From the NCBI RefSeq assembly GCF_052324685.1, contig NC_135223.1, forward strand, positions 4,749,713-4,813,712: a stretch of 64,000 nt of DNA, read 5' to 3'. Made by a program: the position numbers and the translations under genes. The notes under the pieces were generated by a model. That model was given only the letters and a program-made list of their open reading frames with translations. It was not told where the DNA came from and made no database searches. Positions within the stretch are counted from its first letter, which is position 1. Each line of letters opens with the position of its first letter. Source of the stretch: Brachyhypopomus gauderio. Its lineage: Eukaryota > Chordata > Actinopteri > Gymnotiformes > Hypopomidae. Below, in pieces: positions 41,172 through 53,700 of this stretch.

Positions 41172-41419
41172 TTTGTCTTATTTTAACAAGGTAATTTGCC
41201 CTTGCAGCAGGATCCACATTAACATGCACTCTGTGGTGAGACACTTTTTCTTTACTTGTAAGAGGAATCTATTAGAAGAGGAGAGAGTTTGTTGTTTACC
41301 TACACAGGTTTCCACCTACATACTTCTTGTTTATGCGCAGTATCCTATGTGAAATTAAACTACATTTCAAGCTGCATATTATGTTATATTATAATTTTAA
41401 TAATAACACTTATTTAAAA

Positions 41420-41463
41420 TTTATTATTATTATTATTATTATTGTTATTATTACTATATTATT

Positions 41464-41521
<58 letters not shown>
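41420..41521. repeat. (ATT)n/(AAT)n trinucleotide repeat
   Basis: ATT repeats change to AAT repeats near 41465, giving a self-complementary hairpin-prone tract. Confidence 0.95.
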
Positions 41522-41522
<1 letters not shown>

Positions 41523-42285
41523 AAAAAAAACTTTAAAAGTAGAAATATTCTCCATAAATTGATCAAATTTGTCTCATAAAGGAAATGGTGCAATGGTGTA
41601 ACCTAGTTACTCCCCAGGACATTTCAAATTGAAACCAAATTTTGCATGCATTATTGTGGACGACTGTAAACACTATTTCAAACTATATTTCATATTAACT
41701 TGAATATTTTATGATGATTCATATTTATTAACATTTTACTGAGGTCATACTATTTGACATGTATTCTAATCATACCTGACCATGACCTAAATCTGCTGTA
41801 TTTTGTAACATTTTACAGTTACTAATCTTGACTTGTGGCATTCGGGGTCTTCAGAGGTCCTTCTGTTTGACATCACATTCTGGCTCAAAATGTTCAAAAT
41901 GGCTCCAAAAATGGTGGTTACACCAGACATATTACACATTTAACTTGGCAGACATGATTTTCCGTGTTAATGGAAATATTCAACTGCCATGTTTCTCTAT
42001 TATTATTTTATATTAAAACACTTGTTTAAGATTATGCCAGTGTATTTCATTACACATTATACACTTATATTCTTGGTGCTGCATTTTTATGGTTACACCA
42101 TTTAGACAATTTTGCCCTTTTTCTCTCAATATTATCTCAGAACATAATAAGGCCAGACATGTCAAGGTAGGGGCCCAAAGAAAAAGATATTTCAAAGTAA
42201 ATTATAGCTTTATTTTGAAATGATCACATTTTAAAAGTTATTCAAACTTCAGAGACAGAAAAAATGAGTGGCACATCTTTTACCC

Positions 42286-42605
42286 ATGTATTTGTTACTG
42301 AGTTACATTACGTGACGAAGCTAAATTTGAAACAATGAATTCATCTGGAATTCGAGGTCATTCTGAAAAATATGAGTCTTCTAATACAGATCACAAAGTT
42401 TTTTTTTAAGAACAAAAACATCTACGGCTTGCGACTGTAGCGGAGCACATATCAGTCGCCAAATGCTTTTACTGACTGAGTTAGGAATGATCAATACCTT
42501 TGACAAGATGTCCAACTCACTCCCGGAACCAGAATCCGAATCCAACTGGTCTAAGAGCTCAAACAATCCCCAAATCAAACCAACTTTACAAACATGTCTA
42601 TGATC
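42286..42605. repeat. Direct duplication, copy A (right part)
   Basis: Matches 48214-48519, which in copy B follows directly on the left part. In copy A the two parts are 7,558 bp apart (34728-42285). Confidence 0.92.
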
Positions 42606-42765
42606 TCAACCATCCTTTTCTCCATCAGAATAACCACTACCACTGTGACATCACCAGCCATGTACTCCTCAAGACATTATCTCCTCAGGACATTATCTCT
42701 CTCTTCTGGACATTAACCAAATAAATTGTACCTTATAACACTTCTACTCAACAGAATGAAAAGTC

Positions 42766-44815
42766 GGTTTTCCATCCACCGAGTTTTTGCGCATTTTGAA
42801 AATGCGCATGAAAAAAGCTGGATGGAAAAAGACCAAAACTCGAAAAAAGCCCCAAATATCGCAAAAAGATTTTTACGCTAGGAGGAGGTGGAAAAGTTAG
42901 ACTATCGCATCGCCAAAATTCGGAAAAACTCACATATATGTAATGCTGCAGGCCGGAGCCCCGGTGGGCGTGGATAAAGGGCGGAGCATGTGTCAATCAT
43001 TTTCGAATGCAGCCAATCAGATACTACACTTTCGTTGTCAATCAATTTTTATTAAGCCAATTATCAGCCAGAGTTAGCTGTCAATCATTTTTTACTGCAG
43101 CCAATCTTAACAGATTTGCCAAAAGAAGGCGGAAACTGCACGGAGAAGCTCTTTAAACAGAAGTATATGCCATTCTTGCACAAAAGTAGCTGAATAAAAA
43201 CATTAGAAGAGCTATGACTTTAGACATTTTTTTAATAAAAGTTTAAAATACTTCTCACTTGTTATTCTGGAACGGCACTTTATTGTTTTTTTTTTTCCTT
43301 TATTGCACGTATTGCATCATTTGTACATCATATATATGTGGCGAGTGTAAATTGTTAGCGGAGGGAAGGTGTAAATGGACACAAATTATTATTATAGTAT
43401 TATATCGCGATCGATCGATAAGTATAAGCGCCTCCGCCGAGCAGCGCGTTGAGGAGCGATTTCGATTGGAGGATCGTGCTCTATTTTTTATTATAAATTT
43501 TTTGCTGATGCTGGTCCAGCGTGTCGCGTGCCACTGATTATGCCTCGGCGTGCCAACGGTGGCCCGCGTGCCATAGGTTGCCGACCCCTGCTGTAGAGCC
43601 TTTGAATATTAAAACCATTGTAGAAATTAAGCTCAGCAAGTAAAGTAAAAGAAGGACGCGATCACACAGTCTCATTGAAAATGTAGGAGTGAATGAATAA
43701 AGTGCACCAACGCAAAACCCGTGACATAATCCAAATAAAGTTTGAAGACTAGTATTGTTTTGATATAATCAAATGACGATGGAGCGTTGGAGTTATCGGA
43801 CAGAGTTGATCAAATCAGAGTTAATCCAACTCAATGACTCCCGCAAAGATGTAATTAAACTCTGCCCACGAATTTCTCTTGGCGAAAGATACACGGTGAG
43901 CATACGATATCTAGCTAGCTCTCCATAATTATGACGATTAAAAGCAATGCCTGATTATATAAAAATACTGGTCTTCAAACTTTGGATTTGGATTATGTCA
44001 CGGGTTTTGCGTTGGTGCACTTTATTCATTAAATCCTACATTTTCAATGAGACTGTGTGATCGCGTCCTTCTTTTACTTGCGCTCCATTGCTGGTCACAT
44101 CTGAACTTAATTTCTACAATGGTTTTAATATTCAAAGGCTCTACAGCAGGGGTCGGCAACCTATGGCACGCGGGCCACCGTTGGCACGCCGAGGCATAAT
44201 CAGTGGCACGCGACACGCTGGACCAGCATCAGCAAAAAATTAATAATACAAAATAGAGCACGATCCTCCAATCGAAATCGCTCCTCAACGCTCTGCTCGG
44301 CGGAGGCGCTTATACTTGGCGATCGATCGCGATATAATACTTAATTTGTGTCCATTTACACCTCCCCTCCGCTAACAATTTACACTCGCCACATATATAT
44401 GATGTACAAATGATGCAATACGTGCAATAAAGGAAAAAAAAACATTAAAGTGCCGTTCCAGAATAACAAGTGAGAAGTATTTTAAACTTTTATTTAAAAA
44501 TGTCTAAAGTCATGGCTCTTCTAATGTTTTTATTCAGCTACTTTTGTGCAATAATGGCATATACTTCTGTTTAAAGAGCTTCTCCGTGCAGTTTCCGCCT
44601 TCTTTTGGCAGATCTGTTAAGATTGGCTGCAGTAAAAAATGATTGACAGCTAACTCTGGCTGATAATTGGCTTAATAAAAATTGATTGACAACAAAAGTG
44701 TAGTATCTGATTGGCTGCAGTCGAAAATGATTGACACATGCTCCGCCCTTTACCCACGCCCACCGGGGCTCCGGCCTGCAGCATTACCCTTCTCGAAAAA
44801 CTGGATGGAAAAGGG
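42766..44815. mobile_element. Large inverted-repeat (foldback-like) element
   Basis: The left arm (about 42940-43774) and right arm (about 43951-44787) are inverted copies of about 0.8 kb that differ at only a few percent of positions by eye, apart from small indels. A unique centre of about 176 bp separates them. Outer ends carry TTTCCATCCA on the left (42770) and TGGATGGAAA on the right (44803), with a 62-bp hairpin at 42769-42831. Each arm includes a hAT-type terminus (CAGGGGTCGGCAAC, 44147-44160; its complement at 43577-43590). No transposase was recognised. A further TGGATGGAAA terminus at about 45152 suggests nested insertions. Confidence 0.85.
43773..43931 (+). CDS. Short ORF in the unique centre of the foldback, unrecognised
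   Basis: The ATG at 43773 opens a 52-codon frame starting MTMERWSYRTELIK. Within it, after LGERYT, is ACG/GTGAGC, a good splice-donor match near 43892. This could be a first exon (about 40 residues) of a gene or transposase captured between the arms. No domain is recognised and no partner exon was found. Confidence 0.25.
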
Positions 44816-45697
44816 TTTTTCGCATAAACGATGACGTATCATGCCTCAAGTCATGTGGTTCTGTACATGATCGCGATGTAAAGATGGCAAATGCATACAA
44901 AAACAGTTCTGGAGAGAGCAAAAATTGAATTTAACTTCTCCATGTATAGAAAAGAAAAAGAAAAAAATGTTTCAAAACCTCAACGTGCAAAAATGCGTAA
45001 CTGCCAGATGGACGTAAAGCCACTATTGTTTGGCGTCCTCTCACGTGATCTAAAGTTTATTCGCATAACTGTAATGAATGGAAACAAGGCTTAATTCGCA
45101 TTTTTTTCTGCCGAAACTTGGAAATTGCGCATTATTTTTTTCGAAAGGTTTGGATGGAAACCTGCTCTAACAGTAGTTCCTGCATCTCACTAATCTCCAC
45201 ATCCCAACATGCTAGCTCTTAACATTTGGTTCCTCCAAATCAAATCCATCATAATCAATGACCTTATTACTGCTCGTAAACTGAATTTCATATTCTTGAA
45301 AGAAATGCCTTGAGGAAACAAAAAAAAGTGTGATGGAAATTTTATATAGTGATGAATCGATGTCCTAAATCATGATTAAAGTATAAAGTTGTGTGTGTGT
45401 GAGAAGCAGGGGTGTAAAGTTATTCAAGAGTTTATTGTCATGTGCACAATATGACAATTGTATTTTCTTTATAAGTATGTGTGACGGAGGGGTATAAAGT
45501 GTGTGTGTGTGTTTACCAATGGAAAGATTGGAACCTGTTATCTTGAAGCAATATTGGCATCTGCATTGTCTATTTAATTAAGTATTGGATATTGATTACT
45601 GGTTTTGATTAAGGATAATCCCATTGGACTACTATAGTGTGGGATTTACGAAGCACAAAGTATAAATACAAATGGATTAACGCTCCTCTCAAGCAAA
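44816..45697. other. Spacer between foldback and duplication copy B
   Basis: Contains another terminus-like TTTGGATGGAAACC near 45150 and short GT runs near 45390 and 45500. No gene was recognised. Confidence 0.4.
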
Positions 45698-48519
45698 GAG
45701 CCCTGACCAAACCATAAATACAGAAATGCTAGGTCTGCCACCTAGTGGCGATAGCGTAAAATATGTACAAATGATTATGAGTGTATTTAGCTCAGAATTT
45801 CACTTCACAGTGAAAGATCTCTGAGGCGGATAAGACTTGTTGCGATATTGTACCACAGAAAGTTTATTTATTTTCTTTACATTACACTTTAAGCCATAGT
45901 CTTGTTGTCTTTTAATCATGTTACCTCTTGAATAAAACTTTAAACATGAGCCAAAGCGCTAAACACAAAAGCATTTTAGATGTTGACAGATGTGTAAATG
46001 AAGTGTTAACTGACTGACAGTAGCTGTTCCCGTTATCAGGACAAACCACATTTCCAATGTCCTACCTGACCTTATTTTGGAAGTTAATGCTGTGCTCATA
46101 ATATCTGAAATCAGCTTTAAATAATACACGTTTATACTGAAAACACACTTGTAAATACTATCACTTTTCCTTTGGTCAAACATACGTCACTCAAGGCCAA
46201 TAGCTAATTTAGGTATATAGTATATAGGACAGTTTCTTGAATTCAGATTACAATAGTGGTTCCAGTATAGGTGGATTTCAATTTATGGAGGCCTAATAGG
46301 TAGTTATGGATTAGGTGTGCATAATGAAATGATCACTCAGTGTGTGTCTGTGTGTGTGTGCGTGTGTGTGTAGGTGTTATGGTCACTAGAAAAAGGGCCT
46401 GTGTTGTGGTGGGGCATAGACAAATGTGAAGATGACACCATCACAGCCTTAGTTATAGCAATGTATTAATGTTTTATTCTAATTACAATAAACAGAATAT
46501 AGCAGTCCCTTGTCTGTACAAAAATACCTGAAAAGGTTACAATTGGGATTTGTAAGCCATTCAGCTATTTACAGAACCAAGCAAAGCACATCAATAAAGA
46601 ATCTCTGAAAGAGAAAACGTCTTTTTCCTCTGCTTTTGCATTCCCTGAAAGACATATTTTCATATATATTTATATTTACAGTCACTCTCAGGAGATGCAA
46701 AGTGAATGAATTGTCATCACTAGAGGAAAGGTCTGTGTGTTGGGCTGGGGGGTGGGGCTGCTTCTGGTCGTTTCTGAGAGAGAAGGGGACTAAGCCTCAC
46801 TACACCCCTCTGCTCTTTGCTGGGTATTGTGTCCTCCCCAGTACCCAGTGTTCTCTGCTGGGCATTGTGACCTCACCAATACCCAGTGTTCTCCTCTGGG
46901 GATTGTGACCTCAACAATACCCAGTGTTTTCTCCTCTGGGGATTGTGACCTCAACAATACCCAGTGCTCTGTGCTGGGCATTGTGACCTCAGTCACAAAA
47001 ACATAGCCAAAGTTACCCCTACTTGCTCTTATGATAATCTTCATAGGCTAATGAAGTGTCTCAGAAAATGACTGCTAATCTAGGAACAGCCACACCTTTC
47101 CTTATAACTGCATTAATTAGCATACAGAAGGTTGAAAGTGGCTCTAGAGTTCAAATCTGACATGTCCAAACATCTAGGTCAGAGGCTTGATGGGTACAGC
47201 ATCTTGGGCGGGTCCGAAGCACCTGCTAGACTTTAGCCTTCAAGACATAAATGGGGCTAAAATACCAAAAAGACTCAATACGTTTCAGTACACCGTAGAA
47301 TGTTATGATATAATCTATCTAAAATGAGTGAAGAAGTGTTTGGTATATCCTGAAACTCAATGAAAACACCACAAGTTGTCAAAGGAAAAAGAGGAAGTTG
47401 TAGAGATGCTGGCGGTTCAAGTGACTGGGTCTCACTGAACTCCATGACAACCCTGAGCTACCCATTTACATTCATTTCTCTAAAATATAAAAACTGACAT
47501 TTATTTCATTCGTTGATATACCCTCAATGGTTCACACACATCATGTTACCAGCTCATCTGAACATCAGGACAGTAGGCAAAGAACTAAAAAGAAAACTAA
47601 GAAAAGAATGTCGTTTTCTTCCTTTCAAATGTATTTGATCAGCCAATATGTGCTTTTGGTGTCCAAAACTTTGCTTTAGTTTTTGAGTTTTCTTTTGCAC
47701 TGTTATATCGCAGCTAAAGTAGCTAATAAGTGATGTCATGTCCACGAATCTGCGTCAGGACGTGGCTGATAAAGTACACTTGATACATCACACCTGCATA
47801 CGTCACTCACGTCGACACAGTTCCTTTAAGTGTAGCTTTTGATTCATGAAGAAAAGAAAAAAACAAACAAACAAAAAACAAAACACTGTAATGATTATCC
47901 ATGAGTTCATTAGCATTTTCATCATAAGCAAATTCAGTGACTAACAAAAACCAAAACATCCGTTTAGCTTAAAAGTGACCTTTGACCCCTCTTGTTCTCC
48001 CTGGACTCCAGTTTTTGACCAGCTTAACTGAAACTTAAGCAGTTTTTAAGGTCATTTATCATGACAAGATATTTAAAAACAATATTAACTCTACTAAATA
48101 AAAAAGCAAGTCAAGTTTCTTCATTTTGTAAGCCATTATGAATAAAAAAGGTCAAACATCGTGATTGAAAACTTAAAATACAGTGTGACATCTATAGGCT
48201 GTTTATATAGCTGTATGTATTTGTTACTGAGTTGCATTACGCGATAAAGCTAAATTTGAAACAAATACTGAATTCATCTGGAATTCGAGGTCATTCTGAA
48301 TAATATGAGTCTTCTAATACAGATCACAAAGTTTTTAAAGAACAAAAACATCTACGGCATGCAACTGTAGCGGAGCACATATCAGTTGCCAAATGCTCTT
48401 ACTTGGGAATTATCAATACCTTTGACAAGATGTCCAACTCACCCCGTAACCAGAGTCCAACTAGTCTAAGAGCTCAAACAATCCCAAATCAAACCAACTT
48501 TACAAACATGTCTATGATC
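45698..48519. repeat. Direct duplication, copy B (contiguous)
   Basis: Corresponds to 31341-34727 joined directly to 42286-42605. The joint at about 48214-48218 reads CTGTATGTATTTGTTAC. It includes a short version of the 38-bp minisatellite (46820-46991). Small ORFs such as those complementary to 45959-46183 occur in both copies (31598-31822) but match no known family. Confidence 0.92.
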
Positions 48520-50651
48520 GGAACAAGCTCCTGCATCGTAAGGAGAAGGTACGAGTGTGTATGGCCCAGTTTAAGGAGTGACCGGGTTAGATGCAGGATA
48601 ATAACAGAAACGGACTTTTCTGAGTGGAAAAGCACTAATCCGACCACTGGCTAATGTAAACAGTTACTTCAAATGCCAGTTGAATCCATGATCTAGAGAA
48701 AAGACAGATGGTGGTGTTGAGGAGAACGGGCGTAGTGGCTGTTTGTCGAAGTAATATTGCTGCTTCTCCCTGGACATATGCGACCTGGGCGACTGAAGTA
48801 GGCTGAGTGCTTATTAACCACGGCTGTCACGCAGCTTCTGGTGTCAAATGCCCCACAAAGTGCGAATAAAAAGAATGAAAACCCACAGTTCGTTTGTCTT
48901 TCTGCTGAAGGAAAGATGACGTCGTTTGGTTTACCGACCGGTGGAGAGGGACCCCAGAGAACATCCTGCACCTTCCCCCAAACAGGCTAGACAAAACCGG
49001 GCCCCTGTCTCCTGTCCCTGTCCCCCTCTCGTTTGGTTCCGCTGTTAATCGAATCGAGTCCGAATCTCAGTCGTTTTAGTGGAATATTCGGACCACCTGC
49101 ACAAACCACCTCCAATTCATAAGAATAACAAAGCGCTTTTTTGTTCGCCTGAATGAAAAAGACAATAAAATCGTCTTCAAGGGGCCATCATCTGTTACGG
49201 CACTTTAGATGAATTATTAGACAGAAATTTGTGAATGTAACGATAATGAAGACAAATTCAGCATAAGAATAAAACACTACAGTAGATGGGAAACAAGAAA
49301 GGTTATGATGTATGCTGTATTAAAACAAAAAACAAATTCTTTAATAAAATGAAATAAAACACACAAGGCTCATCAAATTCATTAAAAAAGGGAAAACAGT
49401 ACTAAACAGCGCTGAGAAATTCACTACATTTCAAGTAAACATTCAATTCAGATAAATAAATAGACTCATGGAAACAATTCTTAAAACTGATTGCATCCTT
49501 TGCATTTTACCTGTAGTAATGGTCACTCGGGTGAGCTTGTAGACACCAGGGCTAGGTTTCCCTTATCTAGCTTAATATGTTAAAGGCAATCACTAAAAAG
49601 ATGGCTCTTCAATAAAAGTTGTAAAAAAAATAAAATAAAAAAAAAGATCTCTAAAAATCTATTTCTGTTCTCTGCTACCACTGAACGAGGCAGAATAGGA
49701 AAACAGAAGCTGTGGGCACTGTGGAAGGGTGTGTAGTTCAACTTCACTACTTGCGCTACTAATCTGTCAAGACACGAAGAGGTGGGGGGGGAAGAAAATA
49801 AAAAGAAACAGTCACCCAGACGGGTCAAAACCCCCCGAGGTTGGCAGCAGTTCAGGAGATTCCTGTCTTTTAGTCTAGCCCCTAACAGACAGTGCCCGTC
49901 TGTAATGAGATCCCTGGAGGTTGCCCCTGTGGGGTGGGTGGGGTGTTTAGGGTGCGGTCTTCTTTTCCACTGAGCTCTGCTTCGTCATCAATGTGTCCTT
50001 CCTAATGGTGGTGGTAGTGATGCCAACTTATATCCCTGTATTGATTTCGCAGAAGGTATTTCCTCCAAGCATCCAGTAGAGGGAGCTCTAGATAACTTCT
50101 CAATATGGCACAAAACATTGAAGGATCATTTGGGCATTGGCTGAGGCAAACTGCCTTCCTATTAACATGGAGTCAAAGCAAAACAAAACAAACAAACAAA
50201 AACAGGTGCCATAGGAAACTGGTGGTGAGGCAAACCATGAGTGCTGGAAGAGGTGGAGGATTCTTCTCTTCCAAACAACAGATCTTACGATTATCTTAAA
50301 TAGGGTAACTGACCCAGGACCTCCTACAATAGTAAAGAGCCCCAGAAAGAACCTACGTATGTGTACTGACCGCATAAGAGTTTAACAGTGGGTGAAGGCG
50401 TTTTGGTGACCAAGCTGTGAGCTTTTTTTTTCAGTAGCTACACCGTCGTCCTGTTTGCAGTTGTTTCCAAAGCACAGAGGTTCCTCCCACCCCCCCCCCC
50501 CCCCACACCCCACACACACACGGTGTACCTGTTCACCTGTTTGTGGAAGCCCCGCCCCCTCCCCAGCTCCGCACGGGACTAAATAGCATGAAGTGTTAGC
50601 TGGATCTCCAAGAGCGGACAGCTCGTCTCGAGGAGAAGCTGCGTCTGGAGA
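48520..50651. other. Downstream of grb10, probable 3' UTR and flank
   Basis: No further exon was recognised. The grb10 3' UTR must begin at 50651 on the minus strand; its end is unresolved, with an ATTAAA candidate near 49336. A C15 run is at 50490-50504. Confidence 0.4.
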
Positions 50652-50798
50652 TCATAAGGCCACAGTGGTGCAGGGGTGTTTGAGCTTGCAAGGCAGGACT
50701 CCTCGGTTGAGCTGGTAGAACTCCACCAGCTGGATCAGGTCTGTGAACTTGGTGGCACCGTCATCGAGGCTGAAGAACATGTGGCCATCCTCTTCACA
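50652..50798 (-). CDS. grb10: grb10 last coding exon, SH2 part 3 and stop
   Basis: Encodes [18 protein letters not shown] through CTTVAL, then TGA at 50654-50652. Acceptor ACCCCAG. Confidence 0.97.
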   Translation of the reverse strand, partial: CEEDGHMFFSLDDGATKFTDLIQLVEFYQLNRGVLPCKLKHPCTTVAL

Positions 50799-53700
50799 CT
50801 GGGGTTGCCACAGCAGACAAAAGATCAGTCCAGCGATCAGCCAATCAAACGCGGGTTTTATGGTGGTTTCATGGCAACGAGGGGACGTAGTGTAAGCTTA
50901 CCGGTAAAATCTGAAAGTGTTTGATTTTCTGGTGGTGACACAGTGTGAGCACGAAGGCCTTGGGGTTACTCTGACTGTCCCTCAGTAGAAACAACCTGCC
51001 ACACAGACAGAAGCACCAGGTCACACACAAGGACACAACCGACACAGTAAGCGTTCAGAGGATATTCATTATTACGGTAACACGATTTGTCTTTTCTCGT
51101 AGGTTTGATACTGGAGAGCAGCCGAAGCTGTTCTGTACCCGTCCACTTGTCCCTGCTGGTGGATCACCCTGTGCGATTCCTCCCGCGTGATCCGGCCATG
51201 AAACCAAAGCTGGGTTTTGTGAATGACTGCGCCGTGAAAAGGACATACAAAAGAAAAACCTTCAATGAAAGGCCCGGCCCCAAGGTGCAAAATAAAGATA
51301 AGTAGGATGGCGGGAATGACACGTGGGTCCTCGCTGTCTCGGACCTGTGCTGTACCTGTGCTTAACGACGAAGTGTGCAAGGGGCTAGGACTGCCCAGAC
51401 TGTTCATGCGTTGGCTTCTCTTCTGCCATCAGAGAAAAACAAACGTTACCTTTACAGTTCACTTTACGGTTAACTTTACAGTGGCTTGTGTGCACATGAG
51501 CACTGAATCATTTGTACAACTGAAACAAAAAGTCTATGGATTTTTGTGATCTTAAATGTTTAATCAATTTTTTTTTCTTTTTTTACAGTGACCCACTGAG
51601 AGCAGGTGTACTCCAGTGAGGCAGTCGAGGTTATGATTGGCCAGTGGGAGGGGCGTGTAGATGAGGAGTGGTCAGTGGCAGGGGATTGTAGGTGAGGAGT
51701 GGCCAGTGGGAGGGGCGTGTAGGTGAGGAGTGGCCAGTGGGAGGGGCGTGTAGGTGAGGAGTGGCCAGTGGGAGGGGCGTGTAGGTGAGGAGTGGCCAGT
51801 GGGAGGGGCGTGTAGGTGAGGAGTGGCCAGTGGGAGGGGCGTGTAGGTGAGGAGTGGCCAGTGGGAGGGGCGTGTAGGTGAGGAGTGGCCAGTGGGAGGG
51901 GCGTGTAGGTGAGGAGTGGCCAGTGGGAGGGGCGTGTAGGTGAGGAGTGGCCAGTGGGAGGAGCGTGTAGGTGAGGAGTGGCCAGTGGGAGGGGCGTGTA
52001 GGTGAAGAGTGGCCAGTGGGAGGGGCGTGTAGGTGAGGAGTGGCCAGTGGGAGGGACGTGTAGGTGAGGAGTGGCCAGTGGGAGGAGCGTGTAGGTGAGG
52101 AGTGGCCAGTAGGAGGGGCGTGTAGGTGAGGAGTGGCCAGTGGGAGGGACGTGTAGGTCATGAGCACTCACCCTCCAGGCGTGACCCTCCTCCAGGGCGG
52201 CACTCTGGGCCTCAATGGGGTTGTCGATCACCCTGCCTATCCTCCCTGAGAAATCCATGGCGACCAGAGAGTTCTCCGACACACTCCTCTGTGGACAGAG
52301 GACAGATGGAGATGAAGGCCATGGATACAGCGGCATCGTTACCGTGGCGTCCTGAACTACGAGGACCACACATTGGTGATAAAGTGTAATTGGCATTTTA
52401 GAATCTTTCATCCCCATATTGGACACACAGAAATAAAACACACCGTCCCACAATGCAACATGTCTGAGGACCTGCAGACTAGCCTCTGGCTGGCGAAATG
52501 CCAAAGCCGCACTCAGACATGAAGCCTCCGTGTTCACAGAGAGATGAACAGAAAGAGGAAGAAGAGAAAGACAGAAGATGGAGACAGCGAGAAGAGGGAT
52601 CTCACCACTGGTGCTGAGAAATGAGAGAGCAAAGCCGTCCTCTGCTGGGGCACCTTGTAGTTCTGGTAAAGGAGAATCCCATACTGCCGAGAAACAATTG
52701 AGAAGCAATTCATGGACAGTGGAGGCTGGGCACACCAAAATATTTTACCAGATATTTCTCTGTGATTTCGGTTGTGTTATTGTTTTAATAACTCCAAAGT
52801 GGGAACTCTTGAAACCATGGTCCGGACTTCCTGGGGGAAGGTGTGTGGGTGTGACTTCTGCATGTGTGGGTGGAGCTGAGGGTGTGTGGGTGGATTTGGG
52901 GGTGTGGCTTGGGTCACCTTGAAGAGCCTGAAAGCGGTCATCCAGCATGTTCGTATCTGCTCATCCTCTGCACAGAACATTCGGAGTTCCTTCTGTTCAC
53001 TTCGCCCCCTAGTTGGCTGAGGAGAACGATGAAGATGCGCGTTAGCGGTCACGCCCGCAAGTCTTACGCTGCCTCCAACAGCCACATGAACCAAGATTAC
53101 CTCAGATTGTTAGCCTACATGCTAACAAAACATCCCTAGACAAGCCGAATCTGTTTATGTCCAGCTTAGCCAAGTAAATTACAAATTATTAGTGCTTCAC
53201 TTCAAAATGCCTGCCTTTCTCTGACTAAAATGTTGAATTTCCATGACCATAATGAACAGAAAAACATCTTTGTTAAATAAGAAAGGAAAAATCAAGCATA
53301 GTATATAACAGTATATAGTATATATATTCCAGAAATTCCTTGTCCCATGGGAATCCCATCAATCCAAACCAGGTGGTTTATAATTCAGATAAACTCCGGT
53401 TGTGCAAGGTATCCCAGTGCAGAGCTCTTTGTCTACTCAAGACACACTACAACATCAGCGAGTTACAACTAAGTAAAGAAAGGTGTCTGTGATAAAAAAA
53501 AAAACAACATTGCCGTGTGTGCGTGTTTGAGCAAACATGCTCGTACATGTACGAGAACGCAAGAAAGATAGAAAGAAAAGACAAAGCACACATGAAAAGT
53601 ACGAAACAAGAAAAAGAAAGTGAAAATTGGTGGGCCTGGGGAAAAGAGAAACCCCACGGCAGCCTGTCTCCAGGGAGGAGGCGTCTGGAGGCATCTGGTG

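Noticed and set aside
47130..47170. tRNA-like B box GTTCAAATC
   Set aside because: No matching A box or cloverleaf could be drawn.
51560..52738. 392-codon minus-strand ORF as a gene
   Set aside because: It contains the genuine grb10 BPS exon in frame, and the rest is intron plus a 31-bp minisatellite that lacks stops. Treated as a by-product of the repeat.
53000..53020. A separate microexon between the two grb10 PH exons
   Set aside because: I first suspected one because PNKVRNET-like residues seemed missing, but the exon start at 53016 already supplies PTRGRSEQ in frame.
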